Below, in pieces: positions 35,391-48,862 of a stretch of 64,000 bases of DNA (positions are counted from its first letter, which is position 1; each line of letters begins with the position of its first letter). The position numbers were made by a program, and so were the translations under genes. The notes under the pieces were generated by a model, which saw only the letters and a program-made list of their open reading frames with translations, did no database searches and was not told where the DNA came from. Source of the stretch: Odobenus rosmarus divergens (lineage: Eukaryota; Chordata; Mammalia; Carnivora; Odobenidae); NCBI RefSeq assembly GCF_000321225.1, contig NW_004450478.1:3505634-3569633 (forward strand), given 5' to 3'.

Positions 35391-35604
35391 ATTTATTTAC
35401 TTATTTATTTATTTTGAAGATTTTGTTTATTTGACAGAGAGAGAGAAAGAGAGACAGAGAGAGAGCACAAGTAGGGGGAGCGGCAGGCAGAGGGAGAGGG
35501 AGAAGCAGGCTCCCCACTGAGCAGGGAGCACAATGCGGGCTTGATCCCAGGACCCCGGGATCATGACCTGAGCCAACGGCAGACACTGAGCCACCCAGCG
35601 CCCC
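35391..35604 (-). repeat. CAN-SINE
   Basis: Reversed copy with duplication TCTAATATCACCTT at 35377-35390 and TCTAACATCACCTT at 35605-35618 (one mismatch). Confidence 0.93.
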
Positions 35605-36291
35605 TCTAACATCACCTTTTTTAAGGATGGCAAAACTAAGGGAAAAAAGACATTAAGTGACTTGCACTTGGCCATGCTTGAGAGCTATACATGAGAGCTA
35701 TACTGAAGAGATGAAGAATTATTTGAGTTATTATTGTACTAAGTTTCTCAAGGATATACCTAACTAGTACCCTTCTGGATGTGTAAGAGAAAAGCTAATT
35801 GTTACAAGCAAGGAACACAGCACATTAAGTTTTACCATGTTGCCACCTCCCTCATGGCAGCATCATGAAATAATGGAAACTTTAGTTTAATTCTAAATTA
35901 CAGTTTTTTTGTATTATAATCCCGGATGTAACTATTCGATTTTAGTTTCCGTAAGAGTGATACACAGCACTTACAAATCCTCTGAAAATAATAATCATGT
36001 TTTCTGGTCTAAATCTAGTGATTTCACTCAGTGGAAACAAAATATCTATATAAATACATTAGTTATGGTTTTTTAAATAAAAGGAATTTAAATAACCAGA
36101 AGTGACTGATGATTTAAGTAAGAACAGTACATTAAAAAAAAAAAAGAAAGAAAGAAAAGAGAACAGTACATCAGTTCAGTGAATACTGGGCATTGTTAAA
36201 GAAAATAGACTACATTAAGATTTAGAGATAAAGCTGTTTTGGGTTACTTAACCATGGCTGGGGAATGCCCTCCTTTGATAAGAGGATTCTA

Positions 36292-36473
36292 TTTTTTTTT
36301 TTTTAAGATTTTATTTATTTATTTGACAGAAAGAGCGAGACAGCACAAGCAGGGGGAGGGGCAAGCAGAGAGAGAGAGGGAGAAGCAGGCTCCCCGCTGA
36401 GCAGGGAGCCAGATGCGGGGCTCAACCTGAGCTGAAGGCAGACGCTTAACCGACTGAGTCACCCAGGCGCCCC
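36292..36473 (-). repeat. CAN-SINE
   Basis: Reversed copy with a perfect 16-bp duplication TGATAAGAGGATTCTA at 36276-36291 and 36474-36489. Confidence 0.95.
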
Positions 36474-36499
36474 TGATAAGAGGATTCTAAAGAGCTAAC

Positions 36500-36500
<1 letters not shown>

Positions 36501-36538
<38 letters not shown>

Positions 36539-36563
36539 TACATACACACACACACATACATAT
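36501..36563. repeat. (TA)n(CA)n microsatellite
   Basis: About 16 bases of TA repeats passing into CA repeats with CATA interruptions. Likely variable between individuals. Confidence 0.95.
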
Positions 36564-37149
36564 GCAGGTCTTTTATAGTAATAGTCAAAAATGTAAGATC
36601 AGTGTACTTTTGGGGGCCAAAAATATAAAATATAAAGTAGTAAAACTACTCCATGTTATGTTTTTAATTTTTGTAGACCAAACTCATCTTTGAATTTCAG
36701 AATCATGAATAGGACACAAAGCAGCAGGAAAATTTCCACAAGAGCCATTGAAAAAATTATGAAGACAGCTTAGAAACATAAAAAAAATGTATATACTAAG
36801 ATACTGGGCTTAAAAAAGGACACTGAAGAAAGTTGAGTATGCTTTTGGCCTGCTCAAAACATACTTTGTTCTTCTGCAATTGTAATACATATCATCATCT
36901 ACTTGGGCTCCCTGACCCCAAACTCCTAACACTAAAAACTTAAAAAAAAAAAAAAAAAGGATTTTGCATATATTATCCAAAGGTATTAAAGACCAGGCTG
37001 AAGGATTCAAAATCAGATAAGTAAATTCATTCTAAGTCAAATTCATATAAATTAGAGCTCTTTTAGTATGATGCTGTCAAATGCATTCATTTCTAAAAAG
37101 AAAAACTAGGAAAATAGATACCAAGAAAAAAAACATCAAAAAATCCTTT

Positions 37150-37353
37150 TAGGGGCACCTGGGTGGCTCAGTCGGTTGAGCGTCCAACTCTGGATTTCAG
37201 CTCAGGTCATGATCTCAGGGATCATCTGATAGAGCCCCGTGTCTGCTCCCCACTCTGCAGGGAGTCTGCTGGTCTCCCTCTCCCCCCTACCCCTCCCCTA
37301 TCTCAAGCGAGCACGTGCACACGCTCTCTCTCAAATAAATAAACCTTTAAAAA
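37150..37353 (+). repeat. CAN-SINE
   Basis: Head AGGGGCACCTGGGTGGCTCA with the older GTTGAGCGTCCAACTCT body, tail CAAATAAATAAACC. Duplication AAAAAATCCTTT at 37138-37149 and 37354-37365. Confidence 0.92.
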
Positions 37354-38660
37354 AAAAAATCCTTTACTTTTTTTTTTAACCAAAAAACAAGAAGTAACAG
37401 CTTGCGAAAGAAACAACGTATTATCAAATAGAGTCTGAAATTCCATTATGGAAATTCCCTTGCCAAATAACCAAATATTAACATGTACAACACTGAATGC
37501 ATATGTGAACTTAAAAAAAAGTAACAAAAACCTAAAAATCCACATTTAAACATTTATATGAAATTCTTAAAACATCTGCTTAAGAAATAAAGACTTGTGA
37601 AACAGTTCAGTAACATTCCACATAAACGTGGTTGGTACTATAAACCTCATTCTAAAACAATTTATAAAATTTTAATACTGAAGAAACCACCTAATCATAA
37701 GCTTTTTGCAGTAACTGGATTTTCAAAATTTTGCTGCAATCGTATTATCAGTCTAAGTATGCCCCTTTCACTCCCTTTTACCTTAAACTAGCAAAGTCTG
37801 AAAATTATATAAAGCCCTTTCTGATTAATTCCGGAAGATTATAGTGAATGCAAGAATAGCTTACACGCATAAAATTTAACATATAAATGCTAGAAATATA
37901 AAACAGTGACTCTCCCTTAAGCTCTAGATTGACAGTGGCTTAATTAAGTTTTTAAAAACATTCCTTCCATTCCTTTAAAGTAATTACAGCTAATCAACTC
38001 CATTACTTCTTGTCTTTCATAACTGAGAAGGTATTATTAAAACAACAGAGGGACACGTGCTTAGGAAAGGAAATTAGCCCAATAATGTTAGGGTTAAAAT
38101 TTGTTAAAGGAAAAAAGTACTATATCAACTTTTGTAGAAATAGAACCTGTCCTATCTTATGAATTCCTGATATTTCAGTACTAAGTTATTGCCATAGCAC
38201 ATTCATCCTCAGAACTTTGTCAAGGGCGGAAATAAGATAAAGGATGAATTCTGGGATGTGACTCCTTCCCACTGTCCTTCAACGGGGCAATTTTACCTCT
38301 CAGGCTTACTCTGCACTGTTAGGAATGATTTCCCTGATTCCCTATGTTAAATGACTGTTTGTTTTTTTTTTTCATATTTCTAGAGTACAGAATACCTTGT
38401 GTAAATCTTATTACATCACAGATGTTATTCCAAAATAGGGTATTTTTTTCTACTGATTTATTACCCATTAAGTAGACTGCTTAATTCCCTTAAGCACCTT
38501 GTTTCTATACCATAGGATAGAAAGTATAGTTTCTAGACTATACTTTCACTTCACCTACACTTTGCTTGAAGTAAGCAAACATTTGCTAAATTAAAAATTA
38601 CATATTCTAATTTTGATAATAATACTATGATAATGCCCTTGATTTTAGGATCCAGATCTT

Positions 38661-38872
38661 GGAGACATCTGGGTGGCCCAGCTGAGTTGGTTGAGCATCC
38701 GACTCTTGGTTTCGGCTCAGGTCCTGATCTCAGAATTGTGATATGGAGCCTGGCAGAGCCTGGCATCAGGCTCTGTGCTCAGTGGGGAGTCTGCTAAAGT
38801 TTCTCTCTCCCTCTGCCTCTCCCCTCTGCTTGCTCACATACACTTTCTCTCTCTGTCACATAAATTTTTAAA
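38661..38872 (+). repeat. CAN-SINE, older copy
   Basis: Diverged head GACATCTGGGTGGCCCAG, then GTTGAGCATCCGACTCTTGG and a CT-rich 3' half ending CACATAAATTTTTAAAA. No clear duplication remains. Confidence 0.88.
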
Positions 38873-41029
38873 AGGATATGCATTTGAAGTATTCATAAAG
38901 GGTATCATATTGGCAACTTACTCTCAAGTGATTCTGAAAATAATATGTATGTGTATATACATAGAAGAAATCCTGGTAAAATGTTATAAATGCTTCACAA
39001 ATCTGGATGAAAGATACGCAGGAATTCTTTGCACTATATTTGCAACTTTTCTGTAAGTATGAAATTATTTTGAAATTAAAAAAATTTTAAAGCCCAAATG
39101 ATTCATAAAAGTGTAAGACTCTCAGCCTCCTTCCACAGCCATGACAGTCTTGGGAAGGTGGTTCTCTTCTCAGAGCCACTGCTACCTGTCTATATATAAA
39201 GCACCACCCACACTGACCCAAAACTAAGAAAACTACCACTTCTTCAAATTCCTTCTATACTGACACCAACTTTGTTAAAAGAAACTTCATCCTGAGTTAA
39301 GACTTAAATCACAAATACCCGCCACTTCTATAGTTTAAATTCTTTTCACATTATCAGAACAACCGTGTTATATAACAGGTCAGAATAAGAATTTTTGATG
39401 AGGAAAACAGATGTTTCTTTTATTACAGAATCAGCTAATAACAGGAAAAGACTGGAAGATACTAGGTCTTATAGATTCTTGCTTGACAACCAATTGCCTA
39501 CAAGTACTAAGGGGACTTAACAGTGAATAATTGTCTACAACTATTATTATTTTAATAGTCCAATAAATAAACAATGCTGTTAGAGGAAATAATTTTTAAA
39601 GATATATATTCAATTAATATCCAAAATAAACTGAGTGTGGGAAAAAAAAATCACATGATTGAATAAGTCAGTCTTTTCTACGGTCGCAATGGCCTAGATT
39701 AATAGTCAAAACATTCTAGCTTTTATGTGTGTTGTGTGTACCCAAGTTCCTAAAAACTAATACAGGAAAATCCACCCTAAGTTTTCTTACTATATAAAGC
39801 AATTTTAAATATGTTCCTAAATACTCTGACATATTCATGTGAAATGTCCCATGAGTATCATGAATATGAAATTTTAATATGAAGCATAAGAGGAATCACA
39901 AAAGTAAAGAAAAATAAAGAATTTGGTTGTACTTCAAATAAAAATTAAAAATTATTTAAACAAGGAATCTGGTTGAATTCTTAAAATTACTTTAACTATG
40001 CAGTGATCTCAAGGAGCCATTTTCTAAATAATTAAAGTATAAAAACACCTCAGTTACATGGCCACCTAAAAAACCCAATACAGAAACCAGCAATTTAAAA
40101 AACAGAAGCAAGAGTCCTGATTGGTGAGTACCAGTGAAAATGATCCAGAAAAAGAAAACACAAATAATTTACTCTGGAAAGGAGAGATTTTATCACCTGG
40201 TAATTTCCACAATGTGAACCAGAAAAAGAAAGAAAAAACAACAGAAAAAGGTAGAAATTAAAAAAAAAGAATACATCAAAGATAGAAGACTCCACAAGAA
40301 ACAGTAATTTTTAAAAAAGCAAAGTTGGAGGACTAGAAGAGGAAGAGCATGAAAGCAGTGACAGAATCTTAACAGTGGAAAAAAAATGGAGCCACGTGAG
40401 AACAGCTGCTGTCTCATGGATCAAGCAGAAATAGTCTTTTAGGCCTTAGGAGCTGTTTAAGAAAACAACCATGTTAGGCATACTCATTTACCAAATGTTT
40501 ACTGAGTACCTACGGCATACATGGAACTGTGATAAATGGGGGTGGGTGGGAATGAAAGTGAGGTCGAGTAAAAAAGTTTATTGCACAGGCATGGTCCTCA
40601 TGAAACGGGTTCTAATGGGCACACAGACATTAATACTACAAATGCTATGAAGGAAAAATTCAGTATGCAGGAAAAATGTAAAACCTACCCAGCATGGGAA
40701 GGCTTCCCAAAAGTAACAATTTACCTAAAGGATGAAACTGAGTCAGGTGAGCAAAGGGGTGAAGACAGCATTCTATGCAGACATACCAACAAAGACCCTA
40801 CCACGGGAAAGTGCTAAGGGAGTTTGGGGAGCTGAGAAAGAGAACAGTGGCATGGAATGAAGCTACAGACTTCATATTAAAGTAACATAAAAAAAAAAAT
40901 AGCTCACCTCTGTGGTTTAGAGAGATAAACAGCCACGTGTAGTTTGGAAAACCTTGTCTGGACATATGGTACAGTGGTTTATTATTCCTGTAATGGCTTT
41001 TGATGCCTCTTAGTATACCAGTTCTGGTA

Positions 41030-41385
41030 TACTCTCCTCCCCCACTGACCCTGGGTTTGTCCATATCACTTGCTTTGACCAATAGGACCTCTGCAGATGT
41101 AAACAGAAGCTTGAAAAATACTTGTACAATGTGGCTTGCCCTCTTGGAATTGCTGCCCTAAAATCTTGGGGTGAAAGAGCATATGGAATGCAAGGCCCCC
41201 ATCATATTACTTGACTTTGCTGAGTCCAGTTCCAATGAGACCTGGCACCTGAGTGTCACTGCATGAGTGAGCACAGGTGACAAAGTAACCACTCCGCCAA
41301 TCCACAGAATCATAAAAAATAAACCGATACTGCTTTAAGTCCAATGTTTTTAGGTGGTTTGTTTGCAGCAATACGTAGGAGATTA
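41030..41385 (+). repeat. MaLR-type LTR remnant
   Basis: Right part has CAGAATCATAAAAAATAAACC, then CTGCTTTAAGTCCAATGTTTTTAGG and GGTGGTTTGTTTGCAGCAATA, the usual 3' end of MLT1-type LTRs. The left border is approximate. Confidence 0.55.
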
Positions 41386-41810
41386 TTTTTTAATATAATA
41401 GATGGTGCTAGCTCCTTTCTCCCATTCATTTATATTGAACATGTGTTTAAAATTATCAGTGAAGTCACCAAAATTTTTTTATCTACAAATCATAAAGTTC
41501 TAGAGCTCATTATCACTATCAATGCATTTTCTTTTTTGGAATCATTTTTAAAATGCACTTTATATCCAAAAGCCTTACTAAAAAATATGTACTGAACAAG
41601 AGACTAGGCTCACTCACTAAACCACTCAGAGACACACATCAATCTCATATGGTGCCTGTGATTTAAATTCATGCATCAAAAAATTATAAATTATGTGGCA
41701 AAGACCTCTAGCATTACCTACAATCAAAATTATAGATGCTAAAACCACAAATGGCAAGGTTTACTGTACTCTTAATTTTCTACTTGAAGGATAACCATAT
41801 ATAGATAAAG

Positions 41811-42160
41811 GTGAGAGTAATACTGATCTCATTACAGACTGGGTTATGTTTGCGAACAGGTGAGGACACTGTTAAAAGAGCAACAAACAGGTGTTGGCTT
41901 GCTCTCCTCTGCCTCTCCCTTCCCTGCAGGATAAGCGGACCTGCTGAAAGGAGTTTTTCTTCCTTCCTCTTCTGTCTCCTCTTCCCTTTGTTTGCCTCTC
42001 GCTTACAAGGTCAGTAAAACCGATGGTAAAACCTGAAGTGTTGGTTTCAATCTCAGGGAATGAAGGTAGAGGTAGGAAGGAGGTTCCCTAGGATTACCAC
42101 CTCAGCTGACCAAAGGTTAACATTTACCGGTTGAGACCCAAGCCCCGGTAACAATATGTG
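41811..42160. other. Unassigned CT-rich segment
   Basis: Contains a CT-rich stretch (41905-42000) followed by AGTAAAACCGATGG. A plus-strand open frame covers 41811-42017 but has no recognisable domain. I could not assign it to a repeat family; an LTR remnant is possible. Confidence 0.3.
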
Positions 42161-42164
42161 TATA

Positions 42165-42350
42165 AAGTGTATAAAATATATTATACAATTATAAAATATA
42201 TAAAGTATATTATGTTTCATAAATATACATTAGATATTTATAAAATGGTACATATATTTTGTGTATAAAACATAAGTATATATATTTATTATATATTTTT
42301 ATTATAAAATATACAAATTTATTTATTATAAAACTATATTTTTTATTCTA
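42165..42350. repeat. AT-rich low-complexity tract
   Basis: Almost only A and T, built from repeated TATAAA/TTATAA-like units. Confidence 0.85.
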
Positions 42351-42477
42351 CCACTTTCCTGTGCAAATAATAGTTTGGGAAGAGAAGGTGGAAAGGTAGG
42401 TACTTTGGTCACTGATAGGATTTCAGTGTTCCTGAACCTAATACCACTTCACCATAAATTTACCCAGAGTATAATCC

Positions 42478-42592
42478 AATCCCCTCATTTTACAAAAGAG
42501 GTCAATTTATTTGCCAAAGGTCATCTTGGTCAGCTCTGGATGAACTTCACAATCAGATGCTCATTTTATATTTACCATACACTACTCACTGA
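42478..42592 (-). repeat. MIR fragment
   Basis: CCCCTCATTTTACAAAAGAGG then TTGCCAAAGGTCATC: reversed MIR core. Confidence 0.5.
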
Positions 42593-42839
42593 TTCATCCC
42601 AGTTCCTAATTTGTTTTATTTTTGCCCTATCCCATCTAAATGATTCTCAAAGAACTATATATCTTTAATATAATTTTATTGCTCTACTAATCCCATTTGG
42701 TTTACCTTATTTTGGGGGAGTGTAGGGGGAGGTTAGTGGTGGTGGAAAACAAAGGATTGCTAGTGCATGAGAAGAAAGGATCTTTATGAAAAGAAAAACT
42801 TCAAATAGATACACGTCCTGGGGACATAGGTAGATTTAC

Positions 42840-43360
42840 CATGAAGTCAATTAGTTTAAGCTTTACTCGGAAGCTTTAAGCTTTACCTTTACTTGGAAGA
42901 GCCCCTTACAAGGTTTGGCTCATTCTCCTTTGGGGAGCACGTGAGGTAGCAGCAACCCCAGCATCATGCTTAGGGACTCTTCTCTAGCTATCCTTGAAGG
43001 TTATCCTGGTACTTCCATCAAGGCTGTACTATCTCAACATCTGCCCAGCCCCAGCAAATAACCTGTCCCCTCTTGGACCACAAAATGCATCCAGACCCAA
43101 TCTTTAACCCCAAGGAAAAGGTCTGAATGAGTGCTGTCTAGCTCCCTGCTGGGGGTGGCATACTAAGACCAAACTTCACGAACACTTCTGGGGATGGGGG
43201 GTGTGGTCCAGCCAACTGAGATCAAAGGGCTGGAGTTTTCCCCAGGCAAGAAGCACCCTCTAAACAAACTGAAGGAAATTAAAGATGTATTATTACCAGT
43301 AACTGGTTTCAGGAAATTTCTTTCAGCTTCACAACTATCAACATTTTGATCAAACATACT
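42840..43360. other. Unassigned, relatively GC-rich segment
   Basis: Richer in G and C than its surroundings, with a short internal duplication of AAGCTTTACTCGGAAGC-like units at about 42859-42900. No coding or repeat family recognised. Confidence 0.3.
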
Positions 43361-43365
43361 AGAGC

Positions 43366-43562
43366 AGGAGTCTTTTTCTGTAAAGTGCCAGACAGTTAAT
43401 ATTTTAGGCTTTGCTGGCTATTTGGTCTCTTTTACCTCTGCTGCTACATGTGTACAAGAGCAGCCATAGATAATTTGGAGATGCATATGTTCCAATAAAA
43501 CTTTATTTACAAACACAAGAAGGCTGGATTTAGTATGCAGGCTATAGTTTGCCAAGCCACGT
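43366..43562 (-). mobile_element. hAT-type (Charlie group) remnant, third copy
   Basis: TTTTTCTGTAAAGTGCCAGA, TATTTTAGGCTTTGCTGGC, GTTCCAATAAAACTTTATTTAC and GCTATAGTTTGCCAAGCC follow the family consensus order closely. This is the best preserved of the three copies. Confidence 0.7.
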
Positions 43563-44699
43563 GTAAACGGAAAGGTTCTCTCCATAAAAAATATAAAATT
43601 GTTGTCATGTAAAGAGGTGTTCAATGAATATGTAGCTAAAGTAGACAGGAAAACAGTATCAAGGTGTATCAGTCAATTAATAATATCAGAAATTTAAGTT
43701 ATAATAATAAGTAATAAGCTATTGTTCTGGATTTTGTGATGCTTTTTTTTGTCGTCATCTTTTCTCATACTATATAACTATTCATTTTTATATTAATTTT
43801 GGATTCTTTTTTTGAAGAGAATCCCTCCAAATTGTCTACGTTTCAGGCCATAAAACCTGGATCAGCCTTACTTGGAGTAAGAAAATGATGCATCAGTTGC
43901 AGCAACAGAACTCTGTATCTAAAAAAAAATGAATTATCTAAGTCAATATATCCCTTTCGCCTAACTAAACTTAATGTAGTAACTTTTTAACATACAATGA
44001 CCGTGCCCACATCAGAAAACTGTGGCCAAGCAACTTCAAAAAACCACTCAATAAAAAAAGTGTGAAAAGCCAGTGGGTACATATGTGTGTATGTGGATGG
44101 GCTACAAGTCTTTTATAGTCAACCTTCTATCCAAAGTAAAAATCCTTCATATAACATTCTTAATAGATGATTAAATAACATTTGCTTGAATGCTTGCTGT
44201 AATGAAGAGTTCACAACTTGAGGGGAAAAAGTCCTATTGTTGAGCAACTCAGAAAATTAATACTGAACCTAACCCTGTTTTCCTGGCAACTCCCACTCAT
44301 AGGTATTTAATTTTTAATCATTCATTTAAATATCTGTTGAACATGTGCTATGTGATAGGCACAGGGCTAGTTACTGCAGCTATGCTACAAAACTGGAAAT
44401 GTACACTGTTCCCCACTAATTGCAGCATACTTGTATCTGTGTAATGGTAGTAACATTTTCACTTCCATAAAGATGCATGTGCTCCAACAACCCAACTTCT
44501 CAGGTCATCTCTTTTTCAGCAGGAATTTATTTTGATTATTCTTCATCTGACCTGATTTATGGATTCCTTATCAGTCTGGTAAAATGAAATAGATAATATT
44601 TACATGTGGTCCGAACAGTGCAGAACGTGAACAAAATGATGGAGGAAATAATTTGTTCCTAATTGCAAAAAGAAATGCATGTGCAGCCTCATTCTCCTC

Positions 44700-44925
44700 T
44701 ATCATATGGTATACAGAAGACACATGGGACCATCTTTTTCTAAATCATTATCTGCTCTCACCTCCTGATCTTCCATTTCAATTCTGTGCTCTCAAAAACA
44801 AAACTCTCTCTCACTATCCTTTTCCCTGGCTAATTTCTGCTCACCTTTCAAACCTCAGTTCAGATGTCATCTATCATATCCCTTCCCTGACTTCCTCAAA
44901 AAGTGTTACAACTTAACCAACTGTT
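44700..44925 (+). repeat. LINE L2 3' fragment
   Basis: TCACCTTTCAAACCTCAGTT then CAGATGTCATCTATC and CCCTTCCCTGACTTCCTC: plus-strand L2 3' region. The frame at 44653-44916 is part of it. Confidence 0.6.
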
Positions 44926-45224
44926 AATATATCACTATTTCTTAGAATAACAACATGAGCTTGCCTAACAAGACACTTTAGTTAGCTTCAGTCATTAAAA
45001 CTCAGAAGGAGGAAGCAGTTTTTCTTTTCACTGGGCCTTACCAAAGAAGATTCTCTTCAAAAGTCAGTGGACTGGTTAGGTAATTAGGTCCTCTCAAACT
45101 ACACCAATGGTCAGGTTAAACATTTTTTAGTAGACAGGAAATGCTAAAGAATAAAATGAAATATAGAATTAAAAAGTCTATAAGCAAATACGCTGGGAAA
45201 CTTAAAGTTCATTAAAAAAAACCA

Positions 45225-45365
45225 CAAGGAACGCAGTCAACAATATTGTAGTAACATTGTATGGTGACAGATGGTAACTACACTTTTGGTGGTGAGCATA
45301 TGTTGTATACCTGAAACTAATATAAGATTGTATGTCAACTATACTTCAACAATAAATACTTGGAA
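45225..45365 (+). repeat. L1 3' end fragment
   Basis: GATGGTAACTACACTTTTGG, GTTGTATACCTGAAACTAAT and AACTATACTTCAACAATAAA form the typical end of an older L1 3' UTR. Confidence 0.7.
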
Positions 45366-46584
45366 TAGGAAAAATTATGATCTCTGATGTAGCTAGTGTA
45401 AGAGTTTTCTCACTAGCACACATAGGTACTAATAATAACAATTCTCTGAAAGGAAGCCCAGTTGAGTGCTGCCTGGACAGAAGATCTGCCATAAATCCTC
45501 TGCAACAGAGCCCACATACTCAGAAAATATAGGCAAGCATTACTCAAACAATCTTGCTTATTCAAAACAGTGACAGATCTACAAGATACTGAGATAAAAG
45601 TATCTAATAACTAACACGGATGAGAAATATTACATAAACAAAGATAATATAACATACAGTGTGAAAGAAGAGCTATAACTGGCAATAACCCTAAAAAAGT
45701 TAAGTCTTAAGCATAGGCAAAATGAATAAATTAATAAGATGCAGCATGATACGACAATTTGTATGCTACAATAATGGTATTCTTCCTCTGGAGCAAAGAA
45801 ACAGAGCATAGTAAAATATATGGTACCCAAATTGTTCACATAGATGATCTAGTTTATCATACAGAAATTAAAATAAGTTTAGTAATCTGTTTGGTCTATT
45901 TTACTAAATCACGCGAAAAGAGTTAGAAAGCCTTCCATCAAAATCCCTGGAATACTTCAAATCTTACATTTGTTAATTCAGATTTTCAAAACCTTAATAT
46001 TATCCAAAATTATTCGGGCAACTGGAATTTTCTAGGTCATCAAGAAAAATAAACACTCAACTCATTAAATTCAGCTATACAATGAGATACTACACCGCTG
46101 CTAAAAAAAAAAAAAGAGAATGAAGAAGCCCTAAGTAATGATAAAAATTCTCAAGATACATTGTTATGTGAGAAGAAAGCCAGCTGTAAAATGAAAGGTA
46201 TAGCGTGTTAACATTTGTGCACAACAGCAGGAGCAAGAATCTGTATTTGCCTCAGTATGCATAAAACTGGAAAGGGAAACAGTAGCTAGCTGTTTTATGT
46301 ATGTACAGGGTGTTTTGTTAGGGAAGAAAGGACTAGGCAAATCCAAGATAGGATGGAAAAGTAACTTTTTACTTTCACACATTTTGATTTTAAACCATGT
46401 GACTCTTTAGCTTTCCAAAAAACTAAATATTGATTTGAAAATGCACAAGACAAAGAAAAAGACCTATTCAAGTCATATCTTGTAAGTCTGGGGGAAAAAA
46501 GGTCTTTGTGAACTGTAACTCAGGAAGAATTTCTAGTAGCTTTTAAAAAGCTTTCCCCTTAAAAATTAAAAGTGAACACTGCTG

Positions 46585-46786
46585 GGGGTGCCTGGGTGGC
46601 TCAGTTGTTAAGCGTCTGCCTTCAGCTCAGGTCATGATCCCAGGGTCCTGGGATCGAGCCCCGCATCGGGCTCCCTGCTCGGTGGGAAGCCTGCTTCTCC
46701 CTCTCCCACTCCCCCTGCTTGTGTTCCCTCTCTCGCTGTGTCTCTCTGTCAAATAAATAAATAAAATCTTTAAAAAAATAAATAAA
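46585..46786 (+). repeat. CAN-SINE, young arctoid-type copy
   Basis: Very close to consensus. Perfect 18-bp duplication TAAAAGTGAACACTGCTG at 46567-46584 and 46787-46804. Confidence 0.96.
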
Positions 46787-47084
46787 TAAAAGTGAACACT
46801 GCTGAAAATAACACTATACTAACATTAACATACTGTAGTTATCTGAAGGCATAAAGTAATAAAAAAGCAAACTTTGGCTACTATAAAGAGATAGCCTATG
46901 ACTTAACGAAGGCCAAAGTCTATGCTGTCTTTGACAAACTTTCCCTCTGAGTCTTCTGAACTTTTAAACATGATTAATCAAGACAAGCAAGTTTAAATAA
47001 AATTCAATTGGCTTTGTCTTCCCTATTTGTTATTCTATATGCAGCAACTCATAATTATCCAAGCTTTTATAGTCACAAGGATGT

Positions 47085-47175
47085 GTGTACATATTATATA
47101 CGTATATATGTGTGTACATATATTAGATATATACACACATTTCTTTTGTACACATTATATATTATATACATAAAC
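47085..47175. repeat. TA/TG-rich simple repeat
   Basis: Alternating purine-pyrimidine tract of TATATA, TGTGTG and ACACAC units. Confidence 0.8.
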
Positions 47176-47719
47176 ACATTTAATTTGCTTGACTTTCATA
47201 TGTACAATCTAGGTGGGGGAAAGACATGCAAAGGTTAATCTGAGAGTAAACCGATAGTTTAAATTCAACATACAACCTAACTAAGGACTTTAAATTCAAC
47301 ATTTGAATAGACTTTTTTTTTAAAGCAGACTATATTAAAGTAAAAGGAAGATCATGTTATTTTTTCTTTTAAAACATCTTTACTATTCATAAACCATAAA
47401 CTTGGGGGGCAGGGGAAAATGTTAAGATTTTATACACTATAATTCTACTCTCTAATATTACACTAAGTGCTGCTATAAAGGCAAAAACAACAAGCTAATG
47501 ATTTTCTCTCTAAATGGAATAAGTGGCCTGGATCACCTGTAAATATTTAATAACTTGAATGTTTTATTTTTTTAATGCTTAAATTATTTGGGAACTAATT
47601 AACTTTGAGCCAAACAGATTTTACAATGGTGTTGTTCTCTTCAGGTGAGTGCCTTATCTGGGTGGCTAGGCAGGAGGTGGAAGGGTACTATTAGGTTCTA
47701 GATTCCTCTCTGCTCTTTG

Positions 47720-47895
47720 GAGCTGCACTAATAAGGAGGTCAATAGCCACACAGTAGCTATTTAAAGTTGAAAATTCAGGTCCTTGGTCATACTAGCCAC
47801 ATTTCAAATGCTCAGTAGCTATGGGTAACCACTTATTAAATGGTACAAAATATGTCCACCATTATAAAAAGTTTCATTGGACAGTACTGCTCTGG
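47720..47895 (+). mobile_element. hAT-type DNA transposon remnant
   Basis: AGCCACACAGTAGCTATTTAA, ACTAGCCACATTTCAAATGC, TCAGTAGCTATGGGTAACC and TTGGACAGTACTGCTCTGG. It is a shorter relative of the element at 54717-55160. Confidence 0.6.
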
Positions 47896-48334
47896 AAAAT
47901 CCTAGGGAAGAGATTTTATATAAATACTTTCTTAGAATAAGACATGGAATTTATAAAGTCAAGGGTAGAAGAGAGTTGGGATCATTAAACAAAGAATATT
48001 CATAAAAAAAGGATAAAATCATATTCATGAAATGTCTGGCTAACTTAGAGACTAAGTTTGAATAATAGGTCATTAAATTCAATTTAACAGATATTTATGA
48101 TATGCTGAAAATGGAAAAACAATTAAGGGCTGGTCTCTGTCTTTGATGAGTTAATAACCTAGTTAGGGAGATATGTTTAAATAACAAAGTATGCTACCAA
48201 ATAAAAATGTACCACATGAAATGTACCCAAATGAAAGCAGAAATAACGTGCTCTGGGAAGGCTGAGAAGCAAAACCTGAATTCTCACTGGGGACAAGGTG
48301 AGGGCAGAGAATCAGAGATGTCCTAGAGAAGAAT

Positions 48335-48615
48335 AACGTGAGGACTAAAGCACTAACTCTGGGATAGATCCCACCACTTACTTGCTAAGTGATTTTAGGT
48401 GATTATACACTTATCTTCCCTATCCATTTCTTGATCTGCAAAAAGGGGATAATATTACTAACCTCATTCTGTGTTATAGCGCAAATTAGTTAATACATGT
48501 AAAGTGCTCTGAACAATTTCTTCATCATAGGGTGATTAAAATTAAATAATACACAGAAAGTACTTAGAAAATTGCAGGTCACTATATGCACTTACTGAAT
48601 GTTAATTATTATGAC
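48335..48615 (+). repeat. MIR
   Basis: CCACTTACTTGCTAAGTGAT, GCAAAAAGGGGATAATATTA, GTTAATACATGTAAAGTGC and a decayed copy of the same 3' part up to 48615. Confidence 0.7.
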
Positions 48616-48862
48616 ATTGCTATTATCAGATTATCAGTTGCTACATTTCCAATCAGATCATTTTAAAGCTCTACTACTAGCTTATAGAAACTAGTATTTA
48701 GAGGACTAATATTTCCTGTTTTCAACAAGTTGGTCAATTAAAATAAGGAGAACGAGAAAGAACCCTAAGCTTGCAAAAACATGTAAGACACCCTTACACC
48801 TTCATGGTCTGCAAATCTAGGATCAGAATTTTAACTAAAAAAGCACCTCAGTTACAGTAAAT

